A DNA stretch of 9,629 nt from BRHc4a sp049323915. GTDB taxonomy: Bacteria > Bacillota > Desulfotomaculia > Desulfotomaculales > Desulfocucumaceae. Positions 1 through 6,902 of this stretch are shown here, piece after piece. The DNA lies in contig JBMOPC010000057.1 of assembly GCA_049323915.1 (NCBI GenBank), positions 1 through 9,629 of the forward strand, given 5' to 3'. Numbering within the stretch: the first letter of the stretch is position 1; each line of letters opens with the position of its first letter. The notes beneath the pieces were generated by a model. The model was not told where the DNA came from. It was given only the letters and a program-made list of their open reading frames with translations, and did no database searches. The translations under genes and the position numbers were made by a program.

Positions 1-6
1 TTATAA

Positions 7-195
7 ATGGAAGCTCTTATATCCATATTCTGCGCCATTGTCGGGCTTGTGTTCGGACTTATGTTCCTGTGGGATTTTTCAGCCATTGCGGCCTCCGGAG
101 GGGCGGGGAAAGGTAAATGGGTCCGGACCTGTATTAAGCTGCTGCTGACCCTTTTACTGTTACACTTCCACTTTGAGCTGGATATACTTGACTGA
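7..195 (+). CDS. Small putative membrane protein, 62 aa, function unknown
   Basis: I do not recognise this protein. It has two hydrophobic segments, about residues 3-28 and 43-54, separated by a Gly/Lys-rich hydrophilic turn (around residues 30-40). This suggests a small two-pass or hairpin membrane protein with a short acidic C-terminus. An in-frame TAA stands directly before the ATG, so the reading frame cannot extend upstream. The ribosome site would lie outside or at the very edge of the window and cannot be judged. The gene converges on the selenoprotein gene on the other strand, with only 17 bases between the two stop codons and no clear hairpin terminator there. The amino-acid composition looks protein-like rather than like an antisense shadow, since there is no competing reading frame opposite it. 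It could still be a chance ORF. Confidence 0.5.
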   Translation: MEALISIFCAIVGLVFGLMFLWDFSAIAASGGAGKGKWVRTCIKLLLTLLLLHFHFELDILD

Positions 196-212
196 TACTG
201 TTTATAATTTCT

Positions 213-452
213 TTATTTCATCAACAGCTGCCCTATTTTTTTCTCCACTTCCCCCTCTTCCGGGAAGCGTCCCTCACCCAGTTTGGAAAACACCGCCCGG
301 TCGCCCACAGCCACCTCGAAGGCGCCCCCGCTGGAAGGAATCAGCTCAACGTCATCAACATTGAACCTCTTTTTCAGTATCTCGGCCAGACTGGCCGCCC
401 TGGACCTGTATCCTCAGGCCGTGCAGTACTTTATCGTTATCCTGTTCGCCAT
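213..452 (-). CDS. SelW/Rdx-family selenoprotein (in-frame UGA = Sec13), 79 aa
   Basis: This is a small thioredoxin-fold redox protein of the SelT/SelW/SelH (Rdx) family. Such proteins carry a CxxU or CxxC redox pair after the first beta strand. The translation starts MANRITIKYC and continues T-A-(UGA)-G-Y-R-S-R-A. The UGA at 414-416 falls exactly where the family has Sec or the second Cys: Y9-C10-T-A-U13-G-Y. Family hallmarks continue downstream in the same frame: IPSSGGAFEV at 38-47 and GRFPEEGEV at 61-69, ending in TAA at 213-215. The full length of 79 residues is typical of bacterial SelW-like proteins. The start is ATG at 450-452. A ribosome site AAGGTGGTGA (one mismatch to the ideal) lies 7 nt upstream. 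A SECIS-like hairpin follows the UGA. No ATG, GTG or TTG gives a normal downstream ORF, so routine gene calling misses it. It lies downstream of rng on the same strand, past a repeat. The alternative is a pseudogene by a TGC/TGT to TGA change. Confidence 0.86.
383..397 (-). promoter_or_regulatory. SECIS-like hairpin downstream of the UGA codon
   Basis: On the minus strand, about 16 nt after the UGA, CGGCC pairs with GGCCG around the loop AGUCU. This can also be drawn as a 6-bp stem with a GUC triloop. Bacterial SECIS elements sit inside the coding region shortly after the UGA, have a compact apical stem, and need a G (usually GU) near the start of the loop. The E. coli fdhF loop contains GGUCU. 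Position, compactness and loop sequence all fit recognition by SelB. The lower stem is weak. The element overlaps codons for residues about 19-24, so it is constrained by coding as well. Confidence 0.65.
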
Positions 453-499
453 TAAAAGCTCACCACCTTAATAAAATTTTGTCCGATATTTTCTCAAAT

Positions 500-558
500 T
501 ATCAAAAACGTGAGCATTCGGCCCGCCGGGCTGACAAAGCTGTACGAAGTTTATCGAC
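500..558. repeat. Degenerate intergenic repeat, copy 1 (short form)
   Basis: This stretch aligns with the neighbouring copy at 567-683 over its two ends but lacks the middle part. On the minus strand the shared pieces are AAACTTCG, GCTTTGTC, GCCC and TGCTCACGT, in the same order and spacing. The two copies are in the same orientation, in tandem. I see no convincing reading frame in it. It lies between rng and the selenoprotein gene. Confidence 0.6.
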
Positions 559-566
559 CCCAGTAG

Positions 567-683
567 GACTCTCAAAAACGAGCATGGCGCGAAGGAACTG
601 GCAGGACGGGGCGGAGCGTACATAAACGTACGTGAGCACCGGACTGACAGGGCCGACAAAGCCAGGCGAAGTTTTTCAGAGTC
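567..683. repeat. MITE/REP-like intergenic repeat, copy 2, with 13-bp inverted ends
   Basis: The ends GACTCTCAAAAAC (567-579) and GTTTTTCAGAGTC (671-683) are inverted repeats matching at 12 of 13 positions and enclose 117 bp. Inside is a smaller palindrome, CGTAC-ATAAAC-GTACG (617-632). The repeat begins a few bases after the stop codon of rng, so it would form the 3' untranslated region of that gene. It may act as a transcript-stabilising or terminating structure, although no run of T follows. A 63-codon open frame across this stretch on the minus strand has repeat-like composition, and I do not accept it as a gene. Confidence 0.6.
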
Positions 684-687
684 CGTA

Positions 688-2373
688 TTATTTGACTAGG
701 CGGGCTTTTGCGTAGGTTCTATACACCTTATGCACCTCCACCGGCACTGTCTCTCCCACCAGCGACCCGGCCCCCTCTATGTCCAGTATGAATCCGTCTA
801 TCCTGGCTATACCGTCATTGGTGTTGGTGACGTGGGGCTCCTCCACCCTGACCTCCAGCACCTGCCCCTGCCTGACCGGCAGGGTGTTGGCCAGAATCTC
901 GGCCTGGTTGTGCAGCGGCCGTACATTTACCGACTCAATGTGCTGGCCCTGGGATCCCCTAATATAAAGGCTCTTCACGGTTCGCTGCTCCAGCTCCCTA
1001 AGGTTGGCGCCCCCGCTTCCGATGAGCCTTGCGGCCACCAGAGGGTTGGCCTCAACTAAAATAGTGTCGGCGGGAGTCTGCCGGGCCATCTGGCATATGT
1101 AGTTTTTAAACTGTATGCCCACTGTCTCCTCGGAAAGCACCTTGCCCCTCCCCTCGCAATAGGGGCAGGGCCTCTGCATAACCTCGCTGAGGCTGGGCCT
1201 TACCTTCTTGCGGGTCATCTCCACCAGTCCCAGCTGAGTTATTCCCAGTATATTGGTTTTTGTCTTGTCCTTCCTGATCTCTTCCTCCAGCGCATGGAGC
1301 ACCTTCTGGCGGTGTTCCTCCTGGTGCATGTCGATAAAGTCAACTATTATTATGCCGCCCAGGTTCCTGAGCCTCAGCTGGCGGGCGATCTCCACCGCGG
1401 CGTCAAGGTTTGTGCGCAACACGGTATCTTCAAGATTGGTGGTGCCGACGAACTTCCCGGTGTTGACATCAACGGCGGTCAGCGCCTCGGCCTGGTCTAT
1501 AACTATATACCCCCCGCACTTCAGCCAGACCTTCCGCTTAAGCGCCTTTTCCAGTTCCTGCTCTATACCGTAGTCCCTGAAAATGTTCTCCCTTTCGTCC
1601 AGGTAAACTTTGAACTTGAGCCTGGGCTCGGTGATATCCAGGAGGTCCAGTATTTTTTCGTATTCGTAGCGTGAATCAATGGTCAGCCGGTCCACATCCT
1701 CTGTAAAGGTGTCCCTCATTATCCTCTGGATAAGCTCAAGGTCGCGGTGAAGAAGATTGGGAACCGGCCCGTGGGACGCCCTGTGATGTATTTTGCGCCA
1801 GAGCTTGGACAGTATGGTTATGTCCTGCCTCAGCTCCTCCTCGTCCACGCCTTCGGCCACAGTCCTGACGATAACCCCCGTGCTTTCGGGCTTTACCCTC
1901 GCGGCAAGATCCTTGAGGCGCTCCCTTTCCCTTTCGCTTTCTATACGGCGGGAAATGCCTATATAGTCCATGGTGGGCATAATCACCAGGTAGCGGCCGG
2001 GAAGCGTTATATGGGTGGTAACCCTTGGGCCCTTTGTGCCGATGGGCTCCTTGACAATCTGCACGATTACCTCCTGGCCGTGCTTCAGTATGTCGCAGAT
2101 GTTGGTTCCCAGCGCCGACCCCCTGCCCTGGCCGTCCGGGGCCCTGGCCGGCAGTGCGTCCTCCACGTAAAGAAAGGCGTTTTTGTCCAGTCCTATGTCG
2201 ACAAAGGCCGCCTGCATACCAGGAAGCACATTTTCCACCCGGCCTTTGAATATATTGCCCACCAGCCTCTGGGTCACCGACCGCTCTATAAAAAGCTCCA
2301 CGGGGATCTTGTCTTCCAGCACGGCGACCCTTGTTTCATCCTCTCTTACATTTATTACTATTTCTCTCAGCAT
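688..2373 (-). CDS. rng: Ribonuclease G (RNase E/G family) with C-terminal TRAM-like domain
   Basis: This is an endoribonuclease of the RNase E/G family, acting in rRNA processing and mRNA decay in the cytoplasm. The order is an N-terminal RNase G segment with an S1 RNA-binding domain (about residues 35-125), then the catalytic DNase I-like part. The two metal-binding aspartates are visible as D302 in AVDVNTGKFVG and D345 in IIIVDFIDM. The Zn-link CPYC is at 403-406. At 561 residues it is longer than E. coli RNase G, and the extra length includes about 65 C-terminal residues that read as a TRAM domain (GQVLEVRV ... GIARIDGFILDI ... GETVPVEVHKVYRTYAKARLV). The ATG start has AAGGA 9 nt upstream. 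It starts 28 bp after the DUF2344 gene and is probably co-transcribed with it and the radical SAM gene. Confidence 0.95.
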   Translation of the reverse strand: MLREIVINVREDETRVAVLEDKIPVELFIERSVTQRLVGNIFKGRVENVLPGMQAAFVDIGLDKNAFLYVEDALPARAPDGQGRGSALGTNICDILKHGQEVIVQIVKEPIGTKGPRVTTHITLPGRYLVIMPTMDYIGISRRIESERERERLKDLAARVKPESTGVIVRTVAEGVDEEELRQDITILSKLWRKIHHRASHGPVPNLLHRDLELIQRIMRDTFTEDVDRLTIDSRYEYEKILDLLDITEPRLKFKVYLDERENIFRDYGIEQELEKALKRKVWLKCGGYIVIDQAEALTAVDVNTGKFVGTTNLEDTVLRTNLDAAVEIARQLRLRNLGGIIIVDFIDMHQEEHRQKVLHALEEEIRKDKTKTNILGITQLGLVEMTRKKVRPSLSEVMQRPCPYCEGRGKVLSEETVGIQFKNYICQMARQTPADTILVEANPLVAARLIGSGGANLRELEQRTVKSLYIRGSQGQHIESVNVRPLHNQAEILANTLPVRQGQVLEVRVEEPHVTNTNDGIARIDGFILDIEGAGSLVGETVPVEVHKVYRTYAKARLVK

Positions 2374-2401
2374 ATAAACCCATCCTTACAGTCTTGTAAA
2401 A

Positions 2402-3124
2402 CTAAACAGTGTTCTCAGCCCGGGTATCGGCACAGCCGTCCATGAAAAGGTCCTTCCCACCCCGGCCTGCTATCACGGTGCGGACTATTTCCAGCCCTGT
2501 TTCCTTTAATATACCACACCGCTCCCTCATTGCCCCTATAACTTCTTCGGGGCGCACATTAAGGCTGCTACCTGTCATCAGTTCCATTTCAAGCACCACG
2601 CTCCCGCCTTCCTCACCGGCGGAAATTCGTATCAGCCCCGGGCGAATGTCAAATACCGCCTTCCTGCCGTCCTTCTTGCGCCGCACAACGTTTATTTCAT
2701 CTGAATTCATCATATCTTCAACACAATTTTTTACAGCGGCCATCCCTCCCGGAACTTCATCCCGGTCCACCCGGACACTGTATAAAGATCGCTCAGCCTC
2801 GGCCATCAAAGAGGGGGCCTTTTCACTCACGGGGCACACCCCGGTAACACCGAAGCCCGGAGGCATGGCTTTTTCCAGTGAGCCGGCAATTTCCTCCACA
2901 GGCATGGCGCTGTCCAGATCTATGTCCATGTATTCGTTCAGGCCCGACATGCCCACCGGCAGGGGAAAGCCGAAACTCATCCTGGGATGCGGGTTGAAGC
3001 CCTGTGTAAGCGATACTGGCAGCCCGGCCCGCCGTAGCGCCCTCTCAAAGGTTCTCAGCATGTCCAGGTGGGATATGAATCTGGCAGGGCCTTCCTTAGA
3101 ATACCTTATCCTGTACCGGGGCAT
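2402..3124 (-). CDS. DUF2344 / TIGR03936 radical-SAM-linked protein
   Basis: This 240-residue protein of the DUF2344 family is found beside, or fused to, TIGR03960-type radical SAM proteins. The N-terminus MPRYRIRYSKEGPARFISHL followed by DMLRTFERALRRAG, and the later QGFNPHPRMSFG and PLPVGM, are the family's signature. It carries no cysteine cluster of its own, so it is probably an accessory or substrate-binding partner of the radical SAM enzyme. I prefer the ATG at 3122-3124. A strong GGAGGTG lies 6 nt upstream, and the alternative in-frame GTG at 3131-3133 is part of that ribosome site. The start overlaps the end of the radical SAM gene by 29 bp, which implies translational coupling. The C-terminus is Asp/Arg-rich and unremarkable. 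The biochemical function is not established. Confidence 0.9.
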   Translation of the reverse strand: MPRYRIRYSKEGPARFISHLDMLRTFERALRRAGLPVSLTQGFNPHPRMSFGFPLPVGMSGLNEYMDIDLDSAMPVEEIAGSLEKAMPPGFGVTGVCPVSEKAPSLMAEAERSLYSVRVDRDEVPGGMAAVKNCVEDMMNSDEINVVRRKKDGRKAVFDIRPGLIRISAGEEGGSVVLEMELMTGSSLNVRPEEVIGAMRERCGILKETGLEIVRTVIAGRGGKDLFMDGCADTRAENTV

Positions 3125-5015
3125 AATTGCCACCTCCGCCCACTTCCGGTTTCAGCCCCGTTCCGGGGCACACCCCGCACCCGGGGCACCTGCCGGACCG
3201 GCAGTCCGGAGTTGTTTTGGCCAGCATGGCGTTTTCATGCTCCCTTACCAGGAACCTGCGGTCAAGGCCGGCCTCAATATGGTCCCAGGGCAGCACCTGG
3301 TCATAGCCGTAACTGCGGTATGCGTACCACTCAGGGTCTGTGCCGGACTCTCTAAACGCATTGGCCCACTTCTGGAAGTCAAAGCACTCGGACCAGCCGT
3401 CAAACCGGCTCCCCATCCTCCATGCCCTTTCCATGACATCCGACAGTCTCCTGTCGCCCCTGGCGATGACGCCTTCCAGGAAACCCACCTCGGGGTCATG
3501 CCACTTAAAGGATATTCTTTTATCCCTGAACAGGGATTTAATGTACTGCTGTTTCTCCCTGAGTTCGGAAAGGGTGTTCATGGGTTCCCACTGGAAAGGC
3601 GTGTGGGATTTGGGAACAAAAGAGGAGGCGCTGACCGTAACCTTCAGCCGGCCCCTTCTAACCCCCGCCTCCTCGCCTTTCTTAAGCACAAGCCCGGCCA
3701 GGGACACTATCCCGTCCAGATCATCACGGGTTTCGGTGGGCAGCCCGATCATGAAGTAGAGCTTCACCGCCTCCCACCCGGCCCCGAATGCGGCGGAAAC
3801 AGCGTCCAGAAGGTCCTTTTCAGTAACTCCCTTGTTTATCACGTCACGAAGGCGCTGTGTGCCGGCCTCCGGGGCAAAGGTGAGGCTTGAACGCCGGACC
3901 TTTTGCACTTCCCTGGCCAGGTCCACCGAGAAAGCGTCCACCCGCAGCGAAGGAAGGGAAACACCCACCCCTCGCCCCTCGAACCTCTCCAGAAGACCCC
4001 GCACCAGCGGATTTATCCCGGTGTAGTCGGCCGAGCTCAGTGAAGTAAGGGATATTTCATCATAGCCGGTGTTTTTCACCAGTTGCTCCGCCTGCTTAAT
4101 AAGTGTTTCGGGGGATTTTTCCCTTACCGGGCGGTATATGGCGCCGGCCTGGCAAAACCTGCACCCCCTGGTGCACCCCCTCAGCACCTCCAGCATAATG
4201 CGATCGTGCACCACAGCGGTATTGGGGACGATAGGCCTTTCCGGAAAAGACACCCGGTCGTAATCGGACACAGCTCTCTTGGTTATTTTGGCGGGGACGC
4301 CGGCAACCCGGGGCTCCACCGAGAGTATGGACCCGTCCGGACCGTATGTCACCCGGTAAAAAGAGGGCACATATACCCCCCGGACACCGGCCAGCTCCTG
4401 CAGCAGCCGCTCCCTGCCACTGCCCCTGCAGGCCTTGTAAACCTCGACTATATCATGAAAAAGATCCTCACCCTCGCCGATGGCGAAGGCGTCAATAAAG
4501 TCGGCCATCGGCTCCGGGTTAAAGGCGCACGGCCCCCCGGCTATGACAAGAGGGCTGTCCGGCCCGCGGTCCGATGCCCTGACCGGTATTCCCGCCAGGT
4601 CCAGCATGTTCAGTATATTGGTGAAGCTCATTTCGTACTGCAGGGTAAAGGCGAGGATATCAAACTGACCCACCGGCCTTCTTGATTCCAGGCTTAAAAG
4701 AGGCAACCCGCGCCGCCGGATAAGCTCCTCCATGTCCGTCCATGGCGCGAACACTCTTTCCAACAGGGCGTCAGGCCTCCGGTTTACAGTATCGTACAGT
4801 ATCTGCAGGCCAAGGTGGGACATGCCCACTTCGTACACGTCGGGAAAGGCAAAGGCTATTTTAACATCGGCATGGTCCCAGTCCTTGACTATGGAATTCC
4901 ACTCTCCGCCGGCATAGCGGGCCGGTTTCTGGACTTTGTCCAGAAGTCTTTCATATGCTTTTCCGTAATCCTGCGTTTTGAATTTCCACGATGCCAACAA
5001 ATTCCCTCCCGCCAT
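3096..5015 (-). CDS. TIGR03960-type radical SAM protein (B12-binding-like N-terminus)
   Basis: This 639-residue radical SAM enzyme has the [4Fe-4S] motif C281-x3-C285-x2-C288 (CTRGCRFCQAG). It is preceded by an N-terminal Rossmann-type region (about 50-250) like the B12-binding-like part of COG1032 proteins, but with no visible DxHxxG cobalamin motif. VQKPARYAGGEWNSIVKDW at 28-46 is the usual family start region. A C-terminal cluster of four cysteines (C605, C610, C613, C616 in DCRSGRCPGCGVC) may bind zinc or a second cluster. The reaction is unknown. The constant pairing with DUF2344 and RNase G suggests tRNA or rRNA modification, which is an inference. The start is uncertain: ATG 5015 has AAGGCGG about 9 nt upstream, while TTG at 4997 has GGGAGGG at ideal spacing. 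Both leave the domain intact. Confidence 0.92.
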   Translation of the reverse strand: MAGGNLLASWKFKTQDYGKAYERLLDKVQKPARYAGGEWNSIVKDWDHADVKIAFAFPDVYEVGMSHLGLQILYDTVNRRPDALLERVFAPWTDMEELIRRRGLPLLSLESRRPVGQFDILAFTLQYEMSFTNILNMLDLAGIPVRASDRGPDSPLVIAGGPCAFNPEPMADFIDAFAIGEGEDLFHDIVEVYKACRGSGRERLLQELAGVRGVYVPSFYRVTYGPDGSILSVEPRVAGVPAKITKRAVSDYDRVSFPERPIVPNTAVVHDRIMLEVLRGCTRGCRFCQAGAIYRPVREKSPETLIKQAEQLVKNTGYDEISLTSLSSADYTGINPLVRGLLERFEGRGVGVSLPSLRVDAFSVDLAREVQKVRRSSLTFAPEAGTQRLRDVINKGVTEKDLLDAVSAAFGAGWEAVKLYFMIGLPTETRDDLDGIVSLAGLVLKKGEEAGVRRGRLKVTVSASSFVPKSHTPFQWEPMNTLSELREKQQYIKSLFRDKRISFKWHDPEVGFLEGVIARGDRRLSDVMERAWRMGSRFDGWSECFDFQKWANAFRESGTDPEWYAYRSYGYDQVLPWDHIEAGLDRRFLVREHENAMLAKTTPDCRSGRCPGCGVCPGTGLKPEVGGGGNYAPVQDKVF

Positions 5016-5059
5016 GAAACTTAACCGCCTTATTGGCGCTGCCTGCGAATCTTTAACAG

Positions 5060-5087
5060 AATATACCTGTCCATATCCTTTCTACAA
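5060..5087 (-). promoter_or_regulatory. Possible sigma-A promoter for the radical SAM-DUF2344-rng operon
   Basis: On the minus strand, TTGTAG (5082-5087) and TATATT (5060-5065) are separated by 16 bases. They match the -35 and -10 consensus at 4/6 and 5/6. They lie 45-72 bases upstream of the radical SAM start, in the 120-bp gap after the NYN gene. This gap holds no other feature that I can see. Confidence 0.35.
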
Positions 5088-5135
5088 ACTTTGTTATTTA
5101 CCTGCGATACAATCAAAAAGTATTCCAATTTCCGG

Positions 5136-5891
5136 CTAGCCTGATATTTCAAGGTCTTTTTGCCCGCTGACCCTGATAACATTAAGGGGCACGTCATTCC
5201 TTAAAACCCTGATTTGCTCCAGGTATCTCTCGTCTATCAGACCGTTCATGGCCACCACTATTTTTTTGAAATAACAGTCTCTGTATTCGGCCGGAGCCCC
5301 CAGTTTCTCCAGGTATGCCTGGGCGGTTTTTATAAAGGTAAGATACCGGTATTTCTCTTCCTGTCCTACAATAAATTGTTTGAGATCTTCAAGGTCAACC
5401 TCGTATGTTATTCCGGAAATCTCGATCACATCTTCCCTGCCGGCGGCCATCTGCAGCTCCCGGCTGATGGATCCCTTCACTCCCACTATGATTACCCGCC
5501 TGCCGTCCCTTATCTTCAACCTCGCCACTATGTTTGAAAAATGGCCGTCTCCCGTCGCCAGTATAATATTCTCCACTTCCCTGTTCTCTTCTTTAAAAAC
5601 AAAAAGGTCTTCCACGATTTTAAAGTCTGTGTAGGACTTTTCCTTGCCGCCCACAGTTTCAGTCCTGGTGTGCACCACCTCGAAACTGGCGGCCCTGAGC
5701 TTGGGGACCTCGTTTTTTATATAGGGGTTTTTCTCAAAGTCGCCGTAAGCCCTGGCAGTCACTATATGCCCGTAGCGGCGGGCAATTTTTATAAACTCCA
5801 TGGGGTCGGGCTGCGCCTGAAACTTATTATACATACTGTAAAAAAGGTTTTCATAATCTACAAAAATGGCCATCTTGCTTTTACTTTCCAA
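5136..5891 (-). CDS. NYN-domain (LabA/DUF88-like) protein, putative ribonuclease
   Basis: This 251-residue protein has an N-terminal NYN (PIN-like) domain over about residues 6-160. The domain's acidic metal-site residues are visible: D12 and N15 in FVDYEN, D89 and D95 in YTDFKIVEDL, and D115 in ATGDGHFSNIV. NYN proteins are predicted metal-dependent ribonucleases acting on structured RNAs. The C-terminal part (about 175-251) is helical, with IKTAQAYLEKLG, and resembles the small OST-HTH/LOTUS-type tails seen in some relatives, but I cannot confirm this. The start is TTG at 5889-5891, with GGAGGTG 5 nt upstream. The ATG six codons later is too far from that site. It lies between the spoIVF-like pair and the radical SAM operon, separated from each by about 120 bp. 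The substrate is unknown. Confidence 0.88.
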   Translation of the reverse strand: MESKSKMAIFVDYENLFYSMYNKFQAQPDPMEFIKIARRYGHIVTARAYGDFEKNPYIKNEVPKLRAASFEVVHTRTETVGGKEKSYTDFKIVEDLFVFKEENREVENIILATGDGHFSNIVARLKIRDGRRVIIVGVKGSISRELQMAAGREDVIEISGITYEVDLEDLKQFIVGQEEKYRYLTFIKTAQAYLEKLGAPAEYRDCYFKKIVVAMNGLIDERYLEQIRVLRNDVPLNVIRVSGQKDLEISG

Positions 5892-5922
5892 TCCGCCACC
5901 TCCCTACCGTATTTCATTTATC

Positions 5923-5951
5923 GGGGACATTCCTCAAAGAGGTGTGTCCCC
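5923..5951. repeat. GGGGACA palindrome (REP-like hairpin)
   Basis: GGGGACA (5923-5929) and TGTCCCC (5945-5951) are perfect inverted repeats. They enclose a second stem, CCTC/GAGG, around an AAA loop, with a 2x2 internal loop between the stems. No T-run follows on either strand, so this is not a clear terminator. The same GGGGACA core recurs at 7883 and 8274. It sits in the leader of the NYN gene, 32 bases before its start, and could affect its expression. Confidence 0.65.
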
Positions 5952-6014
5952 ATTCCTTTAAAAGTATTGCCTTATAGTTTCAAATCCATGCCCGGCGGAA
6001 AGGTTGCCCGTTAT

Positions 6015-6890
6015 TTAGATTAAATCTATTTTTCCCACAGGGTGGTCAATGCCGTATTTAAAAAGACCTTCAATTATCCTGTCTTCCGGAAAAAACCCCC
6101 TGAATTCAAGCTTATCCGAATAAACGGCTACATAATGAAACCTTCTGGGCAAAAACATGCGCACCACTTCCCCCAGGGTGGCGTCCTCCCTGGCCACCAG
6201 GGCCACCGCCGGCAATACCCCTTCCCTTGCCAGGTCGTCCTTTTTCAGTATTAGCTGGCGCATGAACAGAAAAGGGGCCGACCTGCGCTCCCTGGTGGCG
6301 GCGTAGAAAAGAAACAGCCCTGTGCTGAGAATATCCAGTCCGGACCACCCCATTATTAGTCCTGCCGTTCCCATCCCCACTATTGCGGCAGCTATGGCCT
6401 GTCCCAACCCCGCCGCGCGGTAAGTGGCGCTTTTTATCCCTATCCTGCCGGACAGAACCGCCCTGTAAACACGTCCACCGTCCAGGGGCAGGGCTGGCAG
6501 CACGTTGAAAGCGGCGATCAGTATGTTGCACTGAAGAAAAAAGGACCCCAGGTCATCGTCCCAAAACCCGTAATTCCTAAGGGCCACACCGGTTAGAAAG
6601 AGCGCCATATTAGCGGAAGGGCCGGCAGCGGCAATCAACATTTCATTTCTCGGACTTACCGGCATGTCCCCCCCCATCCTTGTCACTCCGCCGAATGGAA
6701 GGAGTTCCACATCGGTCACCGGGACATTCAGCTTTTTAGCAACGGCGGCGTGGGCAAATTCATGGACCAGCACCACCCCGAAGGCGATTAAACCCTTAAC
6801 CACTATTCCCGCCACAAAAAACAGGCCCAAAAGGGCCAGAAAAAACGGGTTCAGGTAAATGCCGACACCCCAAATCCTTCCTATTTTCAA
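6015..6890 (-). CDS. spoIVFB: SpoIVFB-like M50 (site-2) membrane metalloprotease
   Basis: This is an intramembrane zinc metalloprotease of the S2P family. It has HEFAH at 45-49 (numbered from the first TTG) as the HExxH zinc site inside a transmembrane helix. The third ligand is the Asp of LPLDGGR (about 139) in the second conserved helix. About five or six hydrophobic segments fill residues 12-200. The C-terminal tail (about 225-293) resembles a single degenerate CBS-type segment. In sporulating Bacilli, SpoIVFB cleaves pro-sigma-K in the mother cell and is held in check by SpoIVFA. The pairing with the upstream gene supports that role here. I place the start at TTG 6888-6890, 7 nt after AGGGGTG, a site that overlaps the stop of the upstream gene. 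A TTG at 6896 is too close to the ribosome site. Confidence 0.88.
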   Translation of the reverse strand: MKIGRIWGVGIYLNPFFLALLGLFFVAGIVVKGLIAFGVVLVHEFAHAAVAKKLNVPVTDVELLPFGGVTRMGGDMPVSPRNEMLIAAAGPSANMALFLTGVALRNYGFWDDDLGSFFLQCNILIAAFNVLPALPLDGGRVYRAVLSGRIGIKSATYRAAGLGQAIAAAIVGMGTAGLIMGWSGLDILSTGLFLFYAATRERRSAPFLFMRQLILKKDDLAREGVLPAVALVAREDATLGEVVRMFLPRRFHYVAVYSDKLEFRGFFPEDRIIEGLFKYGIDHPVGKIDLI

Positions 6891-6902
6891 GATCAATCAC
6901 CC

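Noticed and set aside
414..416. TGA as a simple nonsense mutation in a SelW pseudogene
   Set aside because: It falls exactly at the Sec position, the rest of the frame is intact, and a SECIS-like hairpin follows. It is not fully excluded without the genome's sel genes.
468..659. 63-codon minus-strand open frame between rng and the selenoprotein gene
   Set aside because: It lies entirely in the repeat copies, has no family features and no good ribosome site, and its composition reflects the repeat.
3131..3133. GTG as the start of the DUF2344 protein
   Set aside because: This GTG is part of the GGAGGTG ribosome site that serves the ATG at 3122-3124.
2409..3890. 493-codon plus-strand open frame
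   Set aside because: It is antisense to the DUF2344 and radical SAM genes, both of which have clear family motifs. Its Ser/Pro-rich translation is typical of a shadow frame in G+C-rich codons.
6888..6900. Earlier starts (GTG 6900, TTG 6896) for the M50 protease
   Set aside because: GTG 6900 is in another frame. TTG 6896 directly follows the ribosome site, whereas TTG 6890 has ideal spacing.
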